The notes under the pieces: model-generated
Seen by the model: only the letters and a program-made list of their open reading frames with translations
Told to the model about the DNA's origin: nothing
The model's database searches: none
Position numbers and translations under genes: made by a program
In this document: in pieces, positions 41,140 to 52,705 of the stretch
Numbering within the stretch: position 1 is the stretch's first letter
Layout: each line of letters opens with the position of its first letter
NCBI GenBank assembly: GCA_036924085.1
Contig: JAVGWX010000002.1
Span: 83,384,704 to 83,448,703, forward strand
Source: Ariolimax columbianus
Lineage: Eukaryota > Mollusca > Gastropoda > Stylommatophora > Arionidae
DNA length: 64,000 nucleotides
Reading direction: 5' to 3'

Positions 41140-42375
41140 CTCGAAGACAACATATGCATTAGAAGGGAGAAGAAGAGGACCTAGGAAACTATCGACTAAT
41201 TACTCTCCCGGTCATTTATGAGCTGTTTACAAAAAACTACCTTGCCAGTGTCCACCACGCTCTCCAACAATCGCGACCAGTCGAACAGGATACTTTCGGT
41301 CTTTATACAGCACTGTGGACCATATATCAACCTGCTGCCGCCTTATTGAGGCAGCCCGAGAGTTTCAGAAGCCTTTGATTTTCACATTTATTGACTACAA
41401 GGAGCTCTTTATTCGGTAGAGCCACATTTTATCTGGCCTTCACTGTTGAAATAAGATGTAGATCCTGGCTACATCAGCATTCTCACCAACAATTATATTA
41501 ACTATTATCCCTTCCAACTTCCAAATGTGGTACCAATTCAGAAAAGGTCTGCCAGGAGGATGATATCTCTTCTCTTATCCTTTTTGACGGCAGACACCCC
41601 AATCACCTTCGATTTCCCTGTGACATAGTGCTCATCACAGAGACAACAGTAGAAATCAACCAACTAATGCAGCTACTCGATGAAGAGGTCAGGAAAACGG
41701 AACTTGAGATGAATGTCTCAAAGACCAAAGTGTTGCACAATTGTTTCATCACTTGTGACCCAATCTTCTTTGGCGATAATGTCAATGAGCACATCTATAT
41801 TGGACGTCTTCTCAACATAGAGAATAATCTGGGACCTGAACTAACACAAGATTGCCGTGTGGGTTGAGCAGTCTTCTCATCTTTTTACTCGGTCCTGGAT
41901 GGTTGCCATGACCAGGATCTACGAGCCTCTCTCTTTAATTTCACTGTACTCCATGTGATGTGCTACAGTGCTGAGACTTGGACATTAAAACAACATCACT
42001 GAATGACAATTTGAAAGGGACCCAGGACTCCCTTGAGAGACTCTTGGTCGGAATCACTCTCCGAAACCAACGTATGCAAGGTCTGCACAATTCTGACATA
42101 AAACGATTGTCCCTGGTGAATGATGCGGTAATACATGCAGATAAGACAAAACATAGGCGGGCAGGTCACATATTACGATGAAAAGAAGGCCGATGGAGCA
42201 CAGCGACAGCAGTCTGGTACCCAAGAGATCGCGTCGGTCAGACTCCTTTGCTGTACGCAACATCATCGGAATTGCCTCTGGAGGAGCATTTATCACGCTC
42301 TTAACTTCAGTGGCCCAAGACAAGGTCCGCTGGAGAAGATGTTGGGACCTCTAAAACCGCTTTATTACAAACTTT
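41140..42375 (+). mobile_element. Non-LTR RT remnant, RTE-like, plus strand
   Basis: Readable pieces: LGNYRLITLPVIYELFTK (about 41185-41240), a degraded FIDYK box (about 41388), DIVLITETTVEINQLMQLLD (in 41628-41867), LEMNVSKTKVL, IYIGRLLNIENNLGPEL, and KTKHRRAGHILR near 42145-42180. Order and wording fit an RTE-like RT C-terminal two thirds. Several frameshifts and stops. Confidence 0.7.
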
Positions 42376-42621
42376 TCAATTGTAAAATCTTTTGATTAAA
42401 GATGATACAAATTGATGAAGTCCGACGAAAATTTTGCTTATGGAGCACTTTTACTTACTTACTTACTTAGTCGCTCCTCTTCTACCGTGAGGTGTAGAGG
42501 TTTGCCAAAGAGAACACCACACTGCTCTATCCGCCGTCTTTTTCCTGGCCTTTTTCCAATCCATCCCTCTATCACTTAGGGACTGTCGTATGTTGTCTTC
42601 CCAACGTACTTTGGGACGTCC

Positions 42622-43050
42622 TCAGGGTCTTCGTCCTTGACTTTTGATCTCCCATGACCGCTTTGGTATCCGATCTTCTTCCATTCTACAGACATGGCCA
42701 AACCACTGTAGTTGGGACTGCTCCACTCGTGTCTGCAGGGGTTGAACTTCAAGACTGCTACGTATTTTCTGGTTACGGATCTTGTCCCTTTTCGTCACCT
42801 GAACCGCCGTTCTTAGGTCCCTCATTTCTGAAGTTTGTAATTGCCTTTCTTGGGCTGTAGTCATTGCCTATGACTCACATCCATATTTCAGGACAGGCAC
42901 ATAGGTCGAGCAGTATACATCCATCTTTGTTTTCTTGCTTATTTCTCTTCTGCTGAAGAAAGCTCTGTTTATTGCATGGAACAGTCTACCTGCTGCTGCC
43001 CTTCGTGCAGTTAACTCCTCTTTGATTCCTCCCATGCTGTCTATTACCAC
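42622..43050 (-). pseudogene. RT thumb/C-terminus of element G
   Basis: Frame 43050-42868 gives GRLFHAINRAFFSRREISKK and YVPVLKYGCES. Frame 42864-42622 gives MRDLRTAVQVTKRDKIRNQK and QWFGHVCRMEEDRIPK, the usual RTE-like C-terminal region. Confidence 0.85.
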
Positions 43051-43086
43051 TCCTAGATATTTAAAGTAGTTGCCCTGCTCCAGTGC

Positions 43087-44131
43087 TCATGTTCCCAGGG
43101 TTATCTGATGTATCTTTACATCTCTAGCGATCACCATGGTTTTTGTTTTGGAGTTGCTGATGTGCATCCCTTTCTTCTTCAACTCTTCTTCCCAGACCTG
43201 CAAGTTGATCTGGAAATGTGCTTCGGATTTCGTGATCAGGGCCACATCGTTTGCAAAGGCTAGTTCCGATATGTAACTTTGTCTCATCTTTCAGTACCCT
43301 ACTTCATACTTTTTTGTCCGTTCCTTGCAGGCTTTGATGACTTCATCCATGAGGAGTATGAAAAGGTACGGTGATAGAATGTCCCCCTGTCTTACTCCGC
43401 TAGTGGTCTTGAACTCTCCTGACTTAATTGATGTCCGCACATAATTTCTGCATGATTTATAGAAACTCTGTATGGCAGAAATCAGGGGTCCTGGGATGTT
43501 CTTCCTTGTCAGGCACTCCCAGAGTTTGTCCCAAGGAACTTTATCAAATGCTTTCTCCAAATCCAAAATGCAGAGATGCATCTCTTTATCATATTCAAGA
43601 GCCTTTTCACTTAACTGTCTGAGTGTAAAGATACGGTCTTGAGTACTTCTGTTTGCCCTAAACCCACATTGAGTTTCCTTCATGTTTGGCTCTGCTAGAC
43701 CTCTTAATCGCCGTTCAAGAATCCTAGAGTAGACTTTCCCGGGAACACTGAGAAGGGAAATACCTCTGTGATTTTCACATTGTCGATTGTCACCCTTTTT
43801 AAATATTGGTATTATTATTTGCAACCTCACAGTCTCTTGGTATCTTCTTGTGGCGCCAAGCTGCCTTGAGAATCTTCATGAATAGCATCTCTCCTGCCGC
43901 TCCCATGTATTTAACTATTTCTGGTGTTATACCATCATGTCCTGCTGCTTTACCAATCTTAATTTTCTCCAATGCTGCCTTTAGTTCATCCATTATGATA
44001 TTATCGTTTCCCTCCATGGCTCCCTCTTCTTGAATTGGGAATGTTACTTCCAGAGCTTGGTTTTCCTCCACTCCAAGGAGATCTGAGAAATATTCTTTCC
44101 ATCTGTTCATTACCTCTTCTGGGGCGGTCAA
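43087..44131 (-). pseudogene. Reverse transcriptase of element G
   Basis: Frame 44131-43799 holds MNRWKEYFSDLLGVE and AALEKIKIGKAAGHDGITPE. Frame 43830-43291 holds NHRGISLLSVPGKVYSRILE, CGFRANRSTQDRIFTLRQL, CILDLEKAFDKVPWDKLW and SGVRQGDILSPYLF. A stop then a frame 43287-43087 gives LAFANDVALI: the active site is FAND, so the first Asp of the pair is Asn. The GVRQGDILSP box is intact. Confidence 0.88.
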
Positions 44132-44150
44132 CAGCGCACCTTGTTTATCT

Positions 44151-45430
44151 TTAAAAAATGTCAGGGGGGCATTCCTTTTCCTTCATCATGTACTTTAAGG
44201 TCCTGTAGAACAGTTTCTGGTTTTCTCCAGCATTATTTTCCAGTTTCTCTCCAAATTCTTCCCATGATTTCAGTTTGGCCTTGAGCACAGTCTTCTTTGC
44301 TTTTGTTCTAAAATTTACATATTCTTTATATTTCTTTGTTTGTTCTTCTGTATTCCTAGCCCCTAGGTATTGCTTCCATGCATTTTTCTTTTCTCGTATT
44401 ATTGTTTTCACTTCTTCTGTCCACCATGGTGTACTCTTTCTCTTCCACCCTCCTTGGGTTTGACCGCATGCCTCTGCTGCAGCCTCTTTAAGGATGTCTT
44501 TGAATTGCACCCAAAGCATTTCCATATATTTTTCAGATTCCTCTATCCTTTCTATTGCTGTTCTTATGAGGCGTTGGTATCTTCTCTTAACATCTGGTTC
44601 TCGTAGTTTGAAAGCCTTAATTTTATTTTCTCCTCGTGTATTATGTTTCATGCTTTTTGGTGGGTGTTGCCTGGCTGGATAGTGTTTTTCAATTTCTCTC
44701 TCTATTTTAACTAGGTAGTGGTCGCTTCCTATCTCTGGTCCTCTGAACACGCTAGCATCCTTTACATGCTGGAAATCAGTTTTCTTCACTATCGCATAGT
44801 CAATTATAGATCTTTCATTTCTTGCCGGTTCGCATCTTGTATAGGCATGTATACGCTTGTGTGGAAACCTTGTATTTATAATAACAAGGTTTTGTTCTCT
44901 GCAGAATCTCAGCAGTCGTTTTCCATTGTCATTTAAGACATCTTCTCCATACCTACCGATCACTTCATCCCATCTAGAATAGTCGTTTCCAACTCTTGCG
45001 TTGAAGTCTACAAGGAGAAGTATTTCATTATGGCAATCGTCAATGGTCCTTTGAAGGAGCTCATAAAATTCATCTTTTATGTCAGTGCTTTCATCTTCAT
45101 TTAGTGCATACACAGTGACGATATCCATTTGACTATCCTCCTCTTGTAGACTTAGAACCATCAGTCGTTCTGAAATGAACTTCCATCCTTTAATGTTTGC
45201 TTTGTTGTTACTATTCACCATACAACCAACCCCTGCCCTGGCTCGTTCACTCATGGTAACTCCGCTGTAGTATAACATGTTGCCATCATGATCCAGAACA
45301 CCCTATCCCTTTTTCTTTGTTTCTGTAAGTGCCAGGGCCGTCAATTTTGCTCTCTTCATCTCATGTATTAGTTCATGTTCTTTTCCGTTTATACTTCGTA
45401 CATTCCATGTTCCGTAAATCGTGGTCCTTA
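44151..45430 (-). pseudogene. Endonuclease and linker of element G
   Basis: The frame opens with GTWNVRSINGKEHELIHEMK (about 45412-45350) and LALTETKKKG; one stop follows, and the 375-codon frame 45278-44151 continues. It carries ARAGVGCMV, VYALNEDES, LLLVDFNARVGNDYSRWDE (VDFN in place of GDFN), SIIDYAIV and EIGSDHYLVK (SDH box). A Lys/Glu-rich linker with STPWWTEEVKTIIREKKNAW follows. The length fits a standard RTE-like endonuclease plus linker. Confidence 0.85.
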
Positions 45431-45560
45431 TTTCTCACCTGTTCGTCGCCGTTGAGGTCAGTCCGGTTTTCTCTATGTTTTGACTTGTAATCATTTTTAA
45501 GACAAACATGTGATTGGCCTGTTGTGTCTTTGCATGGTTGAGGGGCTGCCTCCTTACAGC

Positions 45561-46020
45561 CTCCATGCCTGCCGACCCGTTTTTGTCCACGGCTGCTTAT
45601 TTATTCGCAGCTAACCTCCAAATTAGGAGGCCTTTCAGCGATCCGCAACCCTGCTGACGCGCCTGGTAGGACGTAGGTGCCTCCCCCAGGGCACTTTTTT
45701 AACAAAGGCGACAAATTGCTCTCAAGTATAAAGTGAAAAAAAATATATAACGAAACAAAATAAAAGATGCAAAAACCCACTGTAGCTGTCACGTGCCAGA
45801 TTGATATGAATAGGATTTATGTTATTTTAATAGTTTAACTATAGAAATAACGGACATCACAGTATTTTTGGTAGATCCCCAGATCTCTTTGAGTAGATGG
45901 TAAACAGTGTGCACGTGGGCGCTTTAAATGAAAACATTAAGTATATTTTTGGGGTACACTTTTCAGAAAAAGTGAAACACAACTGTATAATTTGTCGACG
46001 AAGTTGCCATTGCATTCGAT
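45561..46020. other. No recognised gene
   Basis: Sequence between element G and a GA-rich microsatellite; it may include part of the G leader. Short frames lack motifs. Confidence 0.45.
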
Positions 46021-46029
46021 CCCTACAGC

Positions 46030-46250
46030 AGAGAGAGAGAGAGAGACAGAGAGACAGAGAGAGACAGAGAGAGAGACAGAGAGAGATATAGAGAGAGACA
46101 GAGATACAGAGAGAGAGACAGAGAGAGACATAGAGAGAGACAGGGAGACAGAGAGACATAGAGAGAGACAGAGAGAGAGACAGAGAGAGAGAGACAGAGA
46201 GAGACAGATAGTCAGAAAGACAGAGAGAGAGAGAGACAGAGAGACAGATA
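46030..46250 (+). repeat. (GA)n/(GACA)n-rich microsatellite
   Basis: About 220 bases of GAGAGACA-type imperfect repeats; the frames through it (Ser/Leu or Arg/Glu repeats) are artefacts of the repeat. Confidence 0.95.
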
Positions 46251-46299
46251 AAGTGCATATGTTCTTGCAGAAAGAAATGTTTTTGGTATAATCAATAAT

Positions 46300-47330
46300 G
46301 TACTACCTGCTGGACCTCTTCATATAACCTGAAAGTCCCAATGTCTCTTTTAGTCACCCAAAGACATGGAAATCATTTGAGGCTAAGTCTGGTTAGTACA
46401 ACGGATGTGGTAGACACTAAAAGTAGAGTTCCTCGATGGCTCCAGCCCTTGAATGAGCAATATGGGATCGAGCATTGTCAAATTGCAAACGGACACATTT
46501 ACTCGGAAGTCCAAGTCGTTTGAACTTGATTGCAGGACAAAGATGATTCCTGAGAAGATCAGTAAACGCGGACTGCTGAAAGTGCCCCCTATCTCTTCTT
46601 TCCTCCCCCACCCTGCATCCACCCCCTGGGCATGTATTGCTCTAAAATAACGCTTCGTTCATCCGAAAAGAGAGTCGGAATAACCGTCCTCGCGGATTGT
46701 TGCGTGCAAAACTTCTTCGGTTTTGGTGAGGTGGGACGGCGCTATACCTTGCTCGTTCTCTTCGTTTAAGGCGTGTGCTAGTTGCATATCCAGTAACAAT
46801 TCTTGCTAGGAAACCATTGAAGCGCCGCAAAAGTTTCTGAAAAGCATCAATTCCATCAATTTCAATTCTGGAGTAAGCTGCCTTGGCACCCACATTCAGA
46901 TAAATTGTGGTACTATTGACAATCACGAATGTGGTGTTATGAACCTTTACTCATACCCAGATGTGCGGCAATTTAATTCATATTCAATCGGCAATTTTCC
47001 TTTACGAGGCGGTCAACACCTGCAATCGACTCTGGGGTCAGTCAGTACTAGGTATTCCCGACCTGGTCGTGAAAAGTCTGTCACAGAACTCACGTCGTTT
47101 TTGCAATCTCTTACTCCACTCATACACTTGTTGAAGTGAAAGGTATGTACCACCTCTTACTCCACTCATACACTTGTTGGAGTGAAAGGTATGTACCACC
47201 GTACTGGACCTTTATTCACCATTAAACGTGTATAAGTTTCACCCATTCGCTGCTCAGAAAACGGATAAGAAAACGTTGCTCCTCTTTTGTGCATGTCACC
47301 TTCTAACTACACCTATTACGTCATGTTGTT
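46300..47330 (-). pseudogene. Mariner-family transposase pseudogene
   Basis: From 47330 leftward: a possible N-terminus (FSYPFSEQRMGETY), QQVYEWSKR (about 47130-47105), EIAAHLGMSKGS-like (about 46960-46920), PKPKKFCTQQSARTVIPTLF (about 46715-46660), and in frame 46611-46417 VRLQFDNARSHIAHSRAGAI followed by LPHPLYxPDLASNDFHVFG (about 46420-46365). These are the mariner HTH-linker, pre-catalytic, DNARPH and YSPDLAPxD blocks; the last Asp is present. Frameshifts break the frame several times. Confidence 0.8.
47109..47200 (-). repeat. 46-bp tandem duplication within the mariner relic
   Basis: Two copies of a 46-base unit beginning TCTTACTCCACTCATACACT differ at one base. It duplicates the YEWSK coding part and shifts the frame (46 is not divisible by 3). 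Confidence 0.9.
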
Positions 47331-47624
47331 CGTCTGCACCATGATGGCACGTTCAGCACACTCATTACATCCCTAGCAATCTACAATACAAAGGCATGGT
47401 TTTTCCTAATTTGTACCCTATTTTTAGGTTTTTATTTAAAGCGCCCCCCCCCCCCCTACCTCTTCCAGCCACCTGGCTGGCGAATAGACGAACGGACAGA
47501 TAGAGATGCAAGCAGGCAGGCAGAAAGGCAAGCAGACAGACAGTTATATATCGAGATAGATAGCTAGATAAATAGATAGCTAGACAGATATACAAATAGG
47601 CAGGAAGACAGACAGACAAATAGA

Positions 47625-47752
<128 letters not shown>

Positions 47753-47827
47753 TAGATACGTAATTAGGTAGGTAGGTAGAAAAGTAGGTAGAACGATAGC
47801 CACAGAGACAGACATATACGTTTGTAC

Positions 47828-48039
47828 CTTCATGTTGCCTGGGGAAGAGGTCATAAAAGTGTAAATGATCATGGGACCAGTTGTTGCTAAGATGGTCACT
47901 CCGACAAAAACCAGAGCACCACCAAACGTAGATGACTGCTCTGTAGTGATATTCATGTTCAGAGCAGGTTCCTCCAGAATATTTTCGGCGCTCATTTTTA
48001 CATGAATTACTACAACTGTCTGATATAAGTTTGCAGAAT
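47828..48039 (-). CDS. Candidate host gene exon with start codon and one membrane segment (partial)
   Basis: On the minus strand a pyrimidine/AT-rich stretch ending GCAAACAG (48040) could be a splice acceptor. After 44 bases an ATG (47995-47993) opens 56 codons beginning MSAENILEEP, with a hydrophobic stretch GGALVFVGVTILATTG (residues 25-40) running on to MIIYTF, then TSSPGNMK and AAG followed by GTACAAACG, a plausible donor at 47827. This would be a 5'-UTR-plus-first-coding exon of a small membrane protein continuing beyond the window's minus side. It does not match transposon proteins I know. The longer open frame around it runs into the GATA repeat and is not believed. No partner exon was found. 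Confidence 0.45.
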
Positions 48040-48040
48040 C

Positions 48041-48345
48041 TGTTTGCAAATAGAAATATAAAATAATGCACATAATTGTCTGTACTTCCTCAAATGAGCA
48101 TGAACGCAACACTTACATTTGATATTATAATGTAACACACAATATGAATATTTTTAATTTTTAATCTAGATAAATAATATGTAAACACCGGACGTGCTCC
48201 ATGTAACAGTATTTCTCCCACCAACTCACCTGCAATAGCGTGCATGGTACTACCAATCTTACTCTTCTTTCAGCCGGCAGTAGAAAATACTATAACTAAA
48301 GTCTTAGGAGATCCTTGAAGTGATCATCGTTCTATATTTCATCAG
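48041..48345. other. No recognised gene
   Basis: AT-rich; if the neighbouring exon is real this is intron. Confidence 0.4.
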
Positions 48346-48599
48346 CATTTGGTTGTTCAGTCCGTAGACTGGTTGTAAGGTTGTCTGAGTATGTCTCTCC
48401 ATTTGTCCCTATCCTCTGCAACTCTCTTCTTCAGCATAGGTTCGTACTTTAATGCATGTGATGTAAAATTGAATCTTGGACGCCTGGGTCCGCTTTTCCC
48501 TTGAATCTTGTCCTTTAGTATCTTCTGTAGAAGACTTTCATGTCTCATATTATGACCCAGCCAACTCAACCGACGTTTTTGTACCATATGCAATATTTG

Positions 48600-50000
48600 T
48601 CTTTGTGCTCACTTTGTCCATACTTCGGTAGAACCACATTAAAAAGGCTTCCAATCTTTTTTTCATCCTTCACTCTTTACTAGAGTTAATGTTTCAGCCC
48701 ATGCAATGAAATCGGCCGTACAGGAGTGGCTATTATTATTTTCCTCAGTTTTATCTTAATATTCGTTTCGGTTAACATTTTCTGTTTTTTCTCCGTGCTA
48801 CTAATTTTTTCTAGCAGCATTTGCAACGTTGCTACTGATCGTTCCAATATCGTTTGGTCATCGGCAAATTTGATGGCGTTAACTTTTATACCATTAGCTT
48901 TGACACACATATTACAACGCTACATAACCTTTTCTATCATCCTCTCAGAATATGCGTTATAGAGACTCGGTGAAAGCAAGCACCCTTGCCTTATGGAAAC
49001 TGTCTGTGAGACCTTCTGTGATTTAAATAATCTCAACTTGATTTTTGTACAGGTTCTGGATTAACTGGATGAGTGTTCTTTCTAAACATATTTGTTGCAG
49101 CATCTGAAAAAGTTTGCACAAGCGGACTCGATCAAAAGCTTAATCGTAGTCAATAAAGCAGATAAATAGTGGTCGTACTTCATCGATCATTCGTTCTGCC
49201 AGAAGCCGCAATGCTCCGATGGCATCCCGTGCACCTCCGTCCTTGCGAAATCCAAACTGGTTACCTTGGAGTACTTCCTCTACCGTTCCATCAATTCTCA
49301 TTTTAATTATCTTCATGTAATTTTAAATGCATGTGTTATCAAACTTATTGTTCGGAATTGACCGCATTCTTTTGCATTGAATTTTTCTTTGGCAATGGAA
49401 TTAATATTGAAGTTGCGTGATCTTGTGACCATATTCTATTATTGTAAATGTCATTAACGTGTTGAAAAAGTAATAATGTAAAACCTAACCTGCTGATTTG
49501 AGTAGCTCGATAGGTAACTTATCTTTTCCTGGTGCTTTGTTGTTTTGGATTAAAGAAAATACCTTATTAAATTCCTCTCTAGTTACATTTAATCGCTCTT
49601 CTGTCAATGGTATGCCATTTAGTGGTGTATTATCTTGATACAGGCTTCCGTCATAGTACAGTTCCTTTACATACTCTCTTCATCTCACTATTTTGTTCTC
49701 TGAGTTTGTTATTGGTTTCCCATTCTGTTCATTAATCATCCGTGATTTTATGTCCTTAGGTTTATGAAGCGATTGTTTTACTTTCTTATGGACTTGATCG
49801 AATTTCTCAGTTCTTAAATTTCCTGGCATTGGTCTAACCACTATTTTTCTAGTGTCATATTCGATCTAATTCATTTTTGATAAACTTATAGGCAACAGTG
49901 TCATGCTCTATATTAATGTTTTTCCATTTGCGTCTGTTCTCCATTTTGATTAACATTTCAGTTGTTAACCTTCGGTTTCTTATTTTCTTCTTTTTTGTTA
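48600..50000 (-). pseudogene. Reverse transcriptase remnant of element J
   Basis: Pieces include VNAIKFADDQTILERSVATL (48910-48686 frame, FADD intact), and in broken frames an FDRVRLCKLFQ-like block near 49140-49090 and an NPKLSPIEL-like finger region near 49500. The C-terminal frame 48593-48357 has KRRLSWLGHNMRHESLLQKI. Confidence 0.7.
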
Positions 50001-50058
50001 ACAAATTTTAATTTCTGCTGACTCTTTTACGGCATCTTATATAATATGGCACTGATGA

Positions 50059-51372
50059 TCACGTTAGTGACAACTTTTTTTCACTAAAGCAGCAGACACC
50101 GAGTTTTGGAATTGAACTTTTTTTTGTTCCAACTCGTCTAAAGCACTTGAATTCCACTTTGCAGGATTTTGCAATTTTCCTGGCAATAAGCACATTATGA
50201 TCTGTATCAGCATCCGCACCAGGGTAAGAAAACGACTTATTAACTTGGTTTCTATATTTTGATTTCACCTTGATGTAGTCTATTTGATAGCGTCTTCGAT
50301 TGCCATGTGTTTTCCATGTGTATTTCCTTCCATCCGGGACTTGATTCCAGGTGTTTGTTAATATGTAATTTTCCTGGTGGCAGAAGTATACAAGTCTTTG
50401 TCCTCTTTCATTCATAGTACACACCCCACTTCTCAATGATATCCCCCTCAGAGCGCATTCCAACATTCCTAGTACCCAGCTCATTCTTCCCAACTATGTC
50501 CCGCTCAGAGCCCAGATCATTCTTCCCAACTATATCCCGCTCAGAGCGCATTCCAAAATTCCTAGTACTCAGACCATTCTTCCCAACTATGTCCCGCTCA
50601 GAGCCCAGACCATTCTTCCCAACTATGTACCGCTCAGAGCGCATTCCAACATTCCTAGTACCCAGCTCATTCTTCCCAACTATGTCCCGCTCAGAGCCCA
50701 GACCATTCTTCCAAACTATGTCCCGCTTAGAGCGCATTCCAACATTCCTAGTACCCAGACCATTCTTCCCAACTATGTCCCGCTCAGAGCGCATTCCAAC
50801 ATTCCTAGTACCCAGACCATTCTTCCCAACTATGTCCCGCTCAGAGGCCAGACCATTCTTCCCAACTATGTCCCCCTCAGAGCCCAGGCCATTATTCCCA
50901 ACTATGTCCCGCTCAGAGTACATTCCAACATTCCTAGTACCCAGATCATTCTTCCCAACTATATTTTCTCTTTCCCCCAACAGTCTCATTCCAATCTGTC
51001 ATTGTTACGACATTATCTATGGCTTTCATTGTCCTGAATATTTGCTCTAGAGTACCATACATCTCTTCTATCTCATCTTCATCATGCGCTTAAGTGGACA
51101 TGTATATTTGTATTATGACTGTCTACCGGCTTTGAAGCCATTCTGAATGTCAATAATATGTGGTTGTGTATGGTCACTTCTCTCAGAGCAGTAGTTGCCT
51201 TTTTATTCAGTATGCAGGCTACTCCACGTTGACCCTTGTTACATCCTGAGTGTATTATTTTATATTCTTCACTTTGATATTCTCTCCAACGTGTCTCACT
51301 CAACCAATGAATATTTATTTGTAGCCTTCTCATCTCCATTTTGATGTTCTCCAACTTTCTCGTCTTCATCAT
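50059..51372 (-). pseudogene. Endonuclease of element J, split by tandem repeats
   Basis: N-terminal part 51372-51082: KLENIKMEMRRLQINIHWLS and ETRWREY (catalytic Glu), then RGVACILNKK. C-terminal part 50493-50059: NERGQRLVYFCHQENYILTN, KYTWKTHGNRRRYQIDYIKV and GADADTDHNVLIARK (DH block). In relatives the middle holds the GDFN box and a short G-x-H/N-G-L-G-x-R-N linker; here that linker has been expanded and the GDFN box is lost. Confidence 0.8.
50436..50975 (-). repeat. Coding-derived minisatellite inside the endonuclease of element J
   Basis: Units of 27 and 57 bases alternate, all multiples of 3. On the minus strand they encode repeated SERDIVGKNGLG and TRNVGMR, giving an open frame of 193 codons. 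The unit resembles the endonuclease linker preceding NERGQRL, so it is a runaway in-frame duplication of that segment rather than a separate gene. Confidence 0.9.
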
Positions 51373-51399
51373 TGTACGAACGTTCCACGTACATATATT

Positions 51400-52050
51400 T
51401 AAACAAGCATTTCACTTGGTGACGAACCGAGAGGCGCTGCCTCTTCTCCTGTCAGACACATCACCTGGATCTTCCAAGGTCCCGTCTTTGCCAGTAGAGT
51501 GATTTATATGTAACATTTCAAAAACCTTTCATAGGACATTTCCAGAAAGTGATGGTTTCCCTTTGCCTTCCACATCAGGTTATCATTCAATATTCCACCC
51601 GGTTTAAGAGAAAGGAACTGGGTGCTCGTGCTCCGCTGTCTCTGTGTCAAGTAACGTTTTTATTAAACTTCGCGCCTCTGGCCTCTGACTATTTTTGTAC
51701 ATCGGATTCGCAGGGCGCTGGTCCATTTGAGAATGCACGAGTGTGAGGGTCGTTATATGACCTTCCGTGTTAGGGGGCATGGTCATCTTTAGATAGAAGG
51801 CCTTCGGACTCACGGGAAAACCCCCTTGAAAGAACGCCGACTAAGTGACAACACTCTCATGTGTCAACTATTTTTTGTTTCACAATGGTTGTCGTCAATC
51901 TCAATAACCCTTACACCTATAAGCGTGACTTTTTGCACGTGAACTTATCGTTTCAATGTCCCAATGACTTAATAATGTACGTTGTCTCAAGTAGTGCCCT
52001 TTTCTTAAAGTGGCTAGTTCTTTTGATATTTGTTAGCAGAGTTGACGACA
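51400..52050. other. No recognised gene
   Basis: Opposite-strand frames 51549-51746 and 51813-51604 overlap; neither has a motif. Probably leader sequence of J or K and flanking DNA. Confidence 0.4.
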
Positions 52051-52060
52051 CGGATGATTT

Positions 52061-52705
52061 GTGATGGGTGACTCTAATGGAAGAACGGGAAAGAAAAGAT
52101 CATCTTATGAATGCTGCCTAGGGTTCCACTCTTTGGAACGGAACAGCAATGGAGATGAGCTTATTAACCTATGTATTGAACATGGACTAATAATAACAAG
52201 TACCATCTTCCAGCACCGGCGCAGTCATGTCAAAACCTGGTACAGGTTGAACAACACAGACATAGCATCCGAAATCGATTTCATTCTCATCAAACACAGG
52301 CATAGAAGAAACATAACAGATTATAGGGCTATTCCTAACATCTGTATGGATACTGAACATCGACCAGTCGTGTTGACACAAATACTTTTACACGGAACCA
52401 GTACAAAGACAGTCAAACCAATTTTGTTAACAAATCTTCATAAGTTAGTTGAGGAAACTGTTCGGAAAAGTGTATGTCGAGAAGTTACAAATGTCTTTAT
52501 GGCACTTACAGAAGAACCTAGAGACATAAATAGTGAATGGGCGATATTTAAAGCAACTGTGACGACTGCGCTTCACAAGTACTGTGGAACAAAGAACTTA
52601 CGTCACGGAAAAGATCAGAAGCGAACCGCTTGGTGGAGTGATGTGGTAAGGGTAGCTATACTGTTTAAAAAGAAAGCTTACAACGGTTTGTTGACCTCCA
52701 AATAG
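52061..52705 (+). pseudogene. Endonuclease C-terminal half and linker of element K
   Basis: Contains MGDSNGRTG (decayed GDFNA), NGDELINLCIEHGLIITSTI, HVKTWYRLNNTDIASEIDFI and MDTEHRPVVL, where the usual SDH reads TEH. The linker follows with KRTAWWSDVVRVAILFKKKA. The N-terminal catalytic region is missing. Confidence 0.8.

Larger units (their letters stand above)
42449..45560 (-). mobile_element. Element G: RTE-like retrotransposon, nearly complete, minus strand
   Basis: From 45430 leftward: endonuclease (45430-44600), linker, RT (44131-43087), C-terminal region (43050-42622) and a 3' tail of (TAAG)n at 42469-42449. Only a few stops and frameshifts are needed to break the frame, so this copy is comparatively young. 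There is no RNase H, as expected for RTE-like elements. Confidence 0.85.
48350..51390 (-). mobile_element. Element J: RTE-like retrotransposon with internal minisatellite, minus strand
   Basis: Leftward from 51372: endonuclease start, a 540-base tandem repeat, endonuclease end, RT and a C-terminal RLSWLGHNMRHESLLQKIL block. There is no RNase H. Many stops in the RT part (50000-48600). Confidence 0.8.

Noticed and set aside
45937..46291. Ser/Leu-rich and Arg/Glu-rich frames on opposite strands
   Set aside because: Both come from the same GA-rich microsatellite.
50436..50975. CRISPR-like array of regular repeats
   Set aside because: Units are contiguous, coding and of variable length without unique spacers, in an animal genome.
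50408..50989. 193-codon minus frame as a host repeat protein
   Set aside because: It lies between the two halves of the J endonuclease and its unit resembles the endonuclease linker, so it is an in-frame minisatellite of the element.
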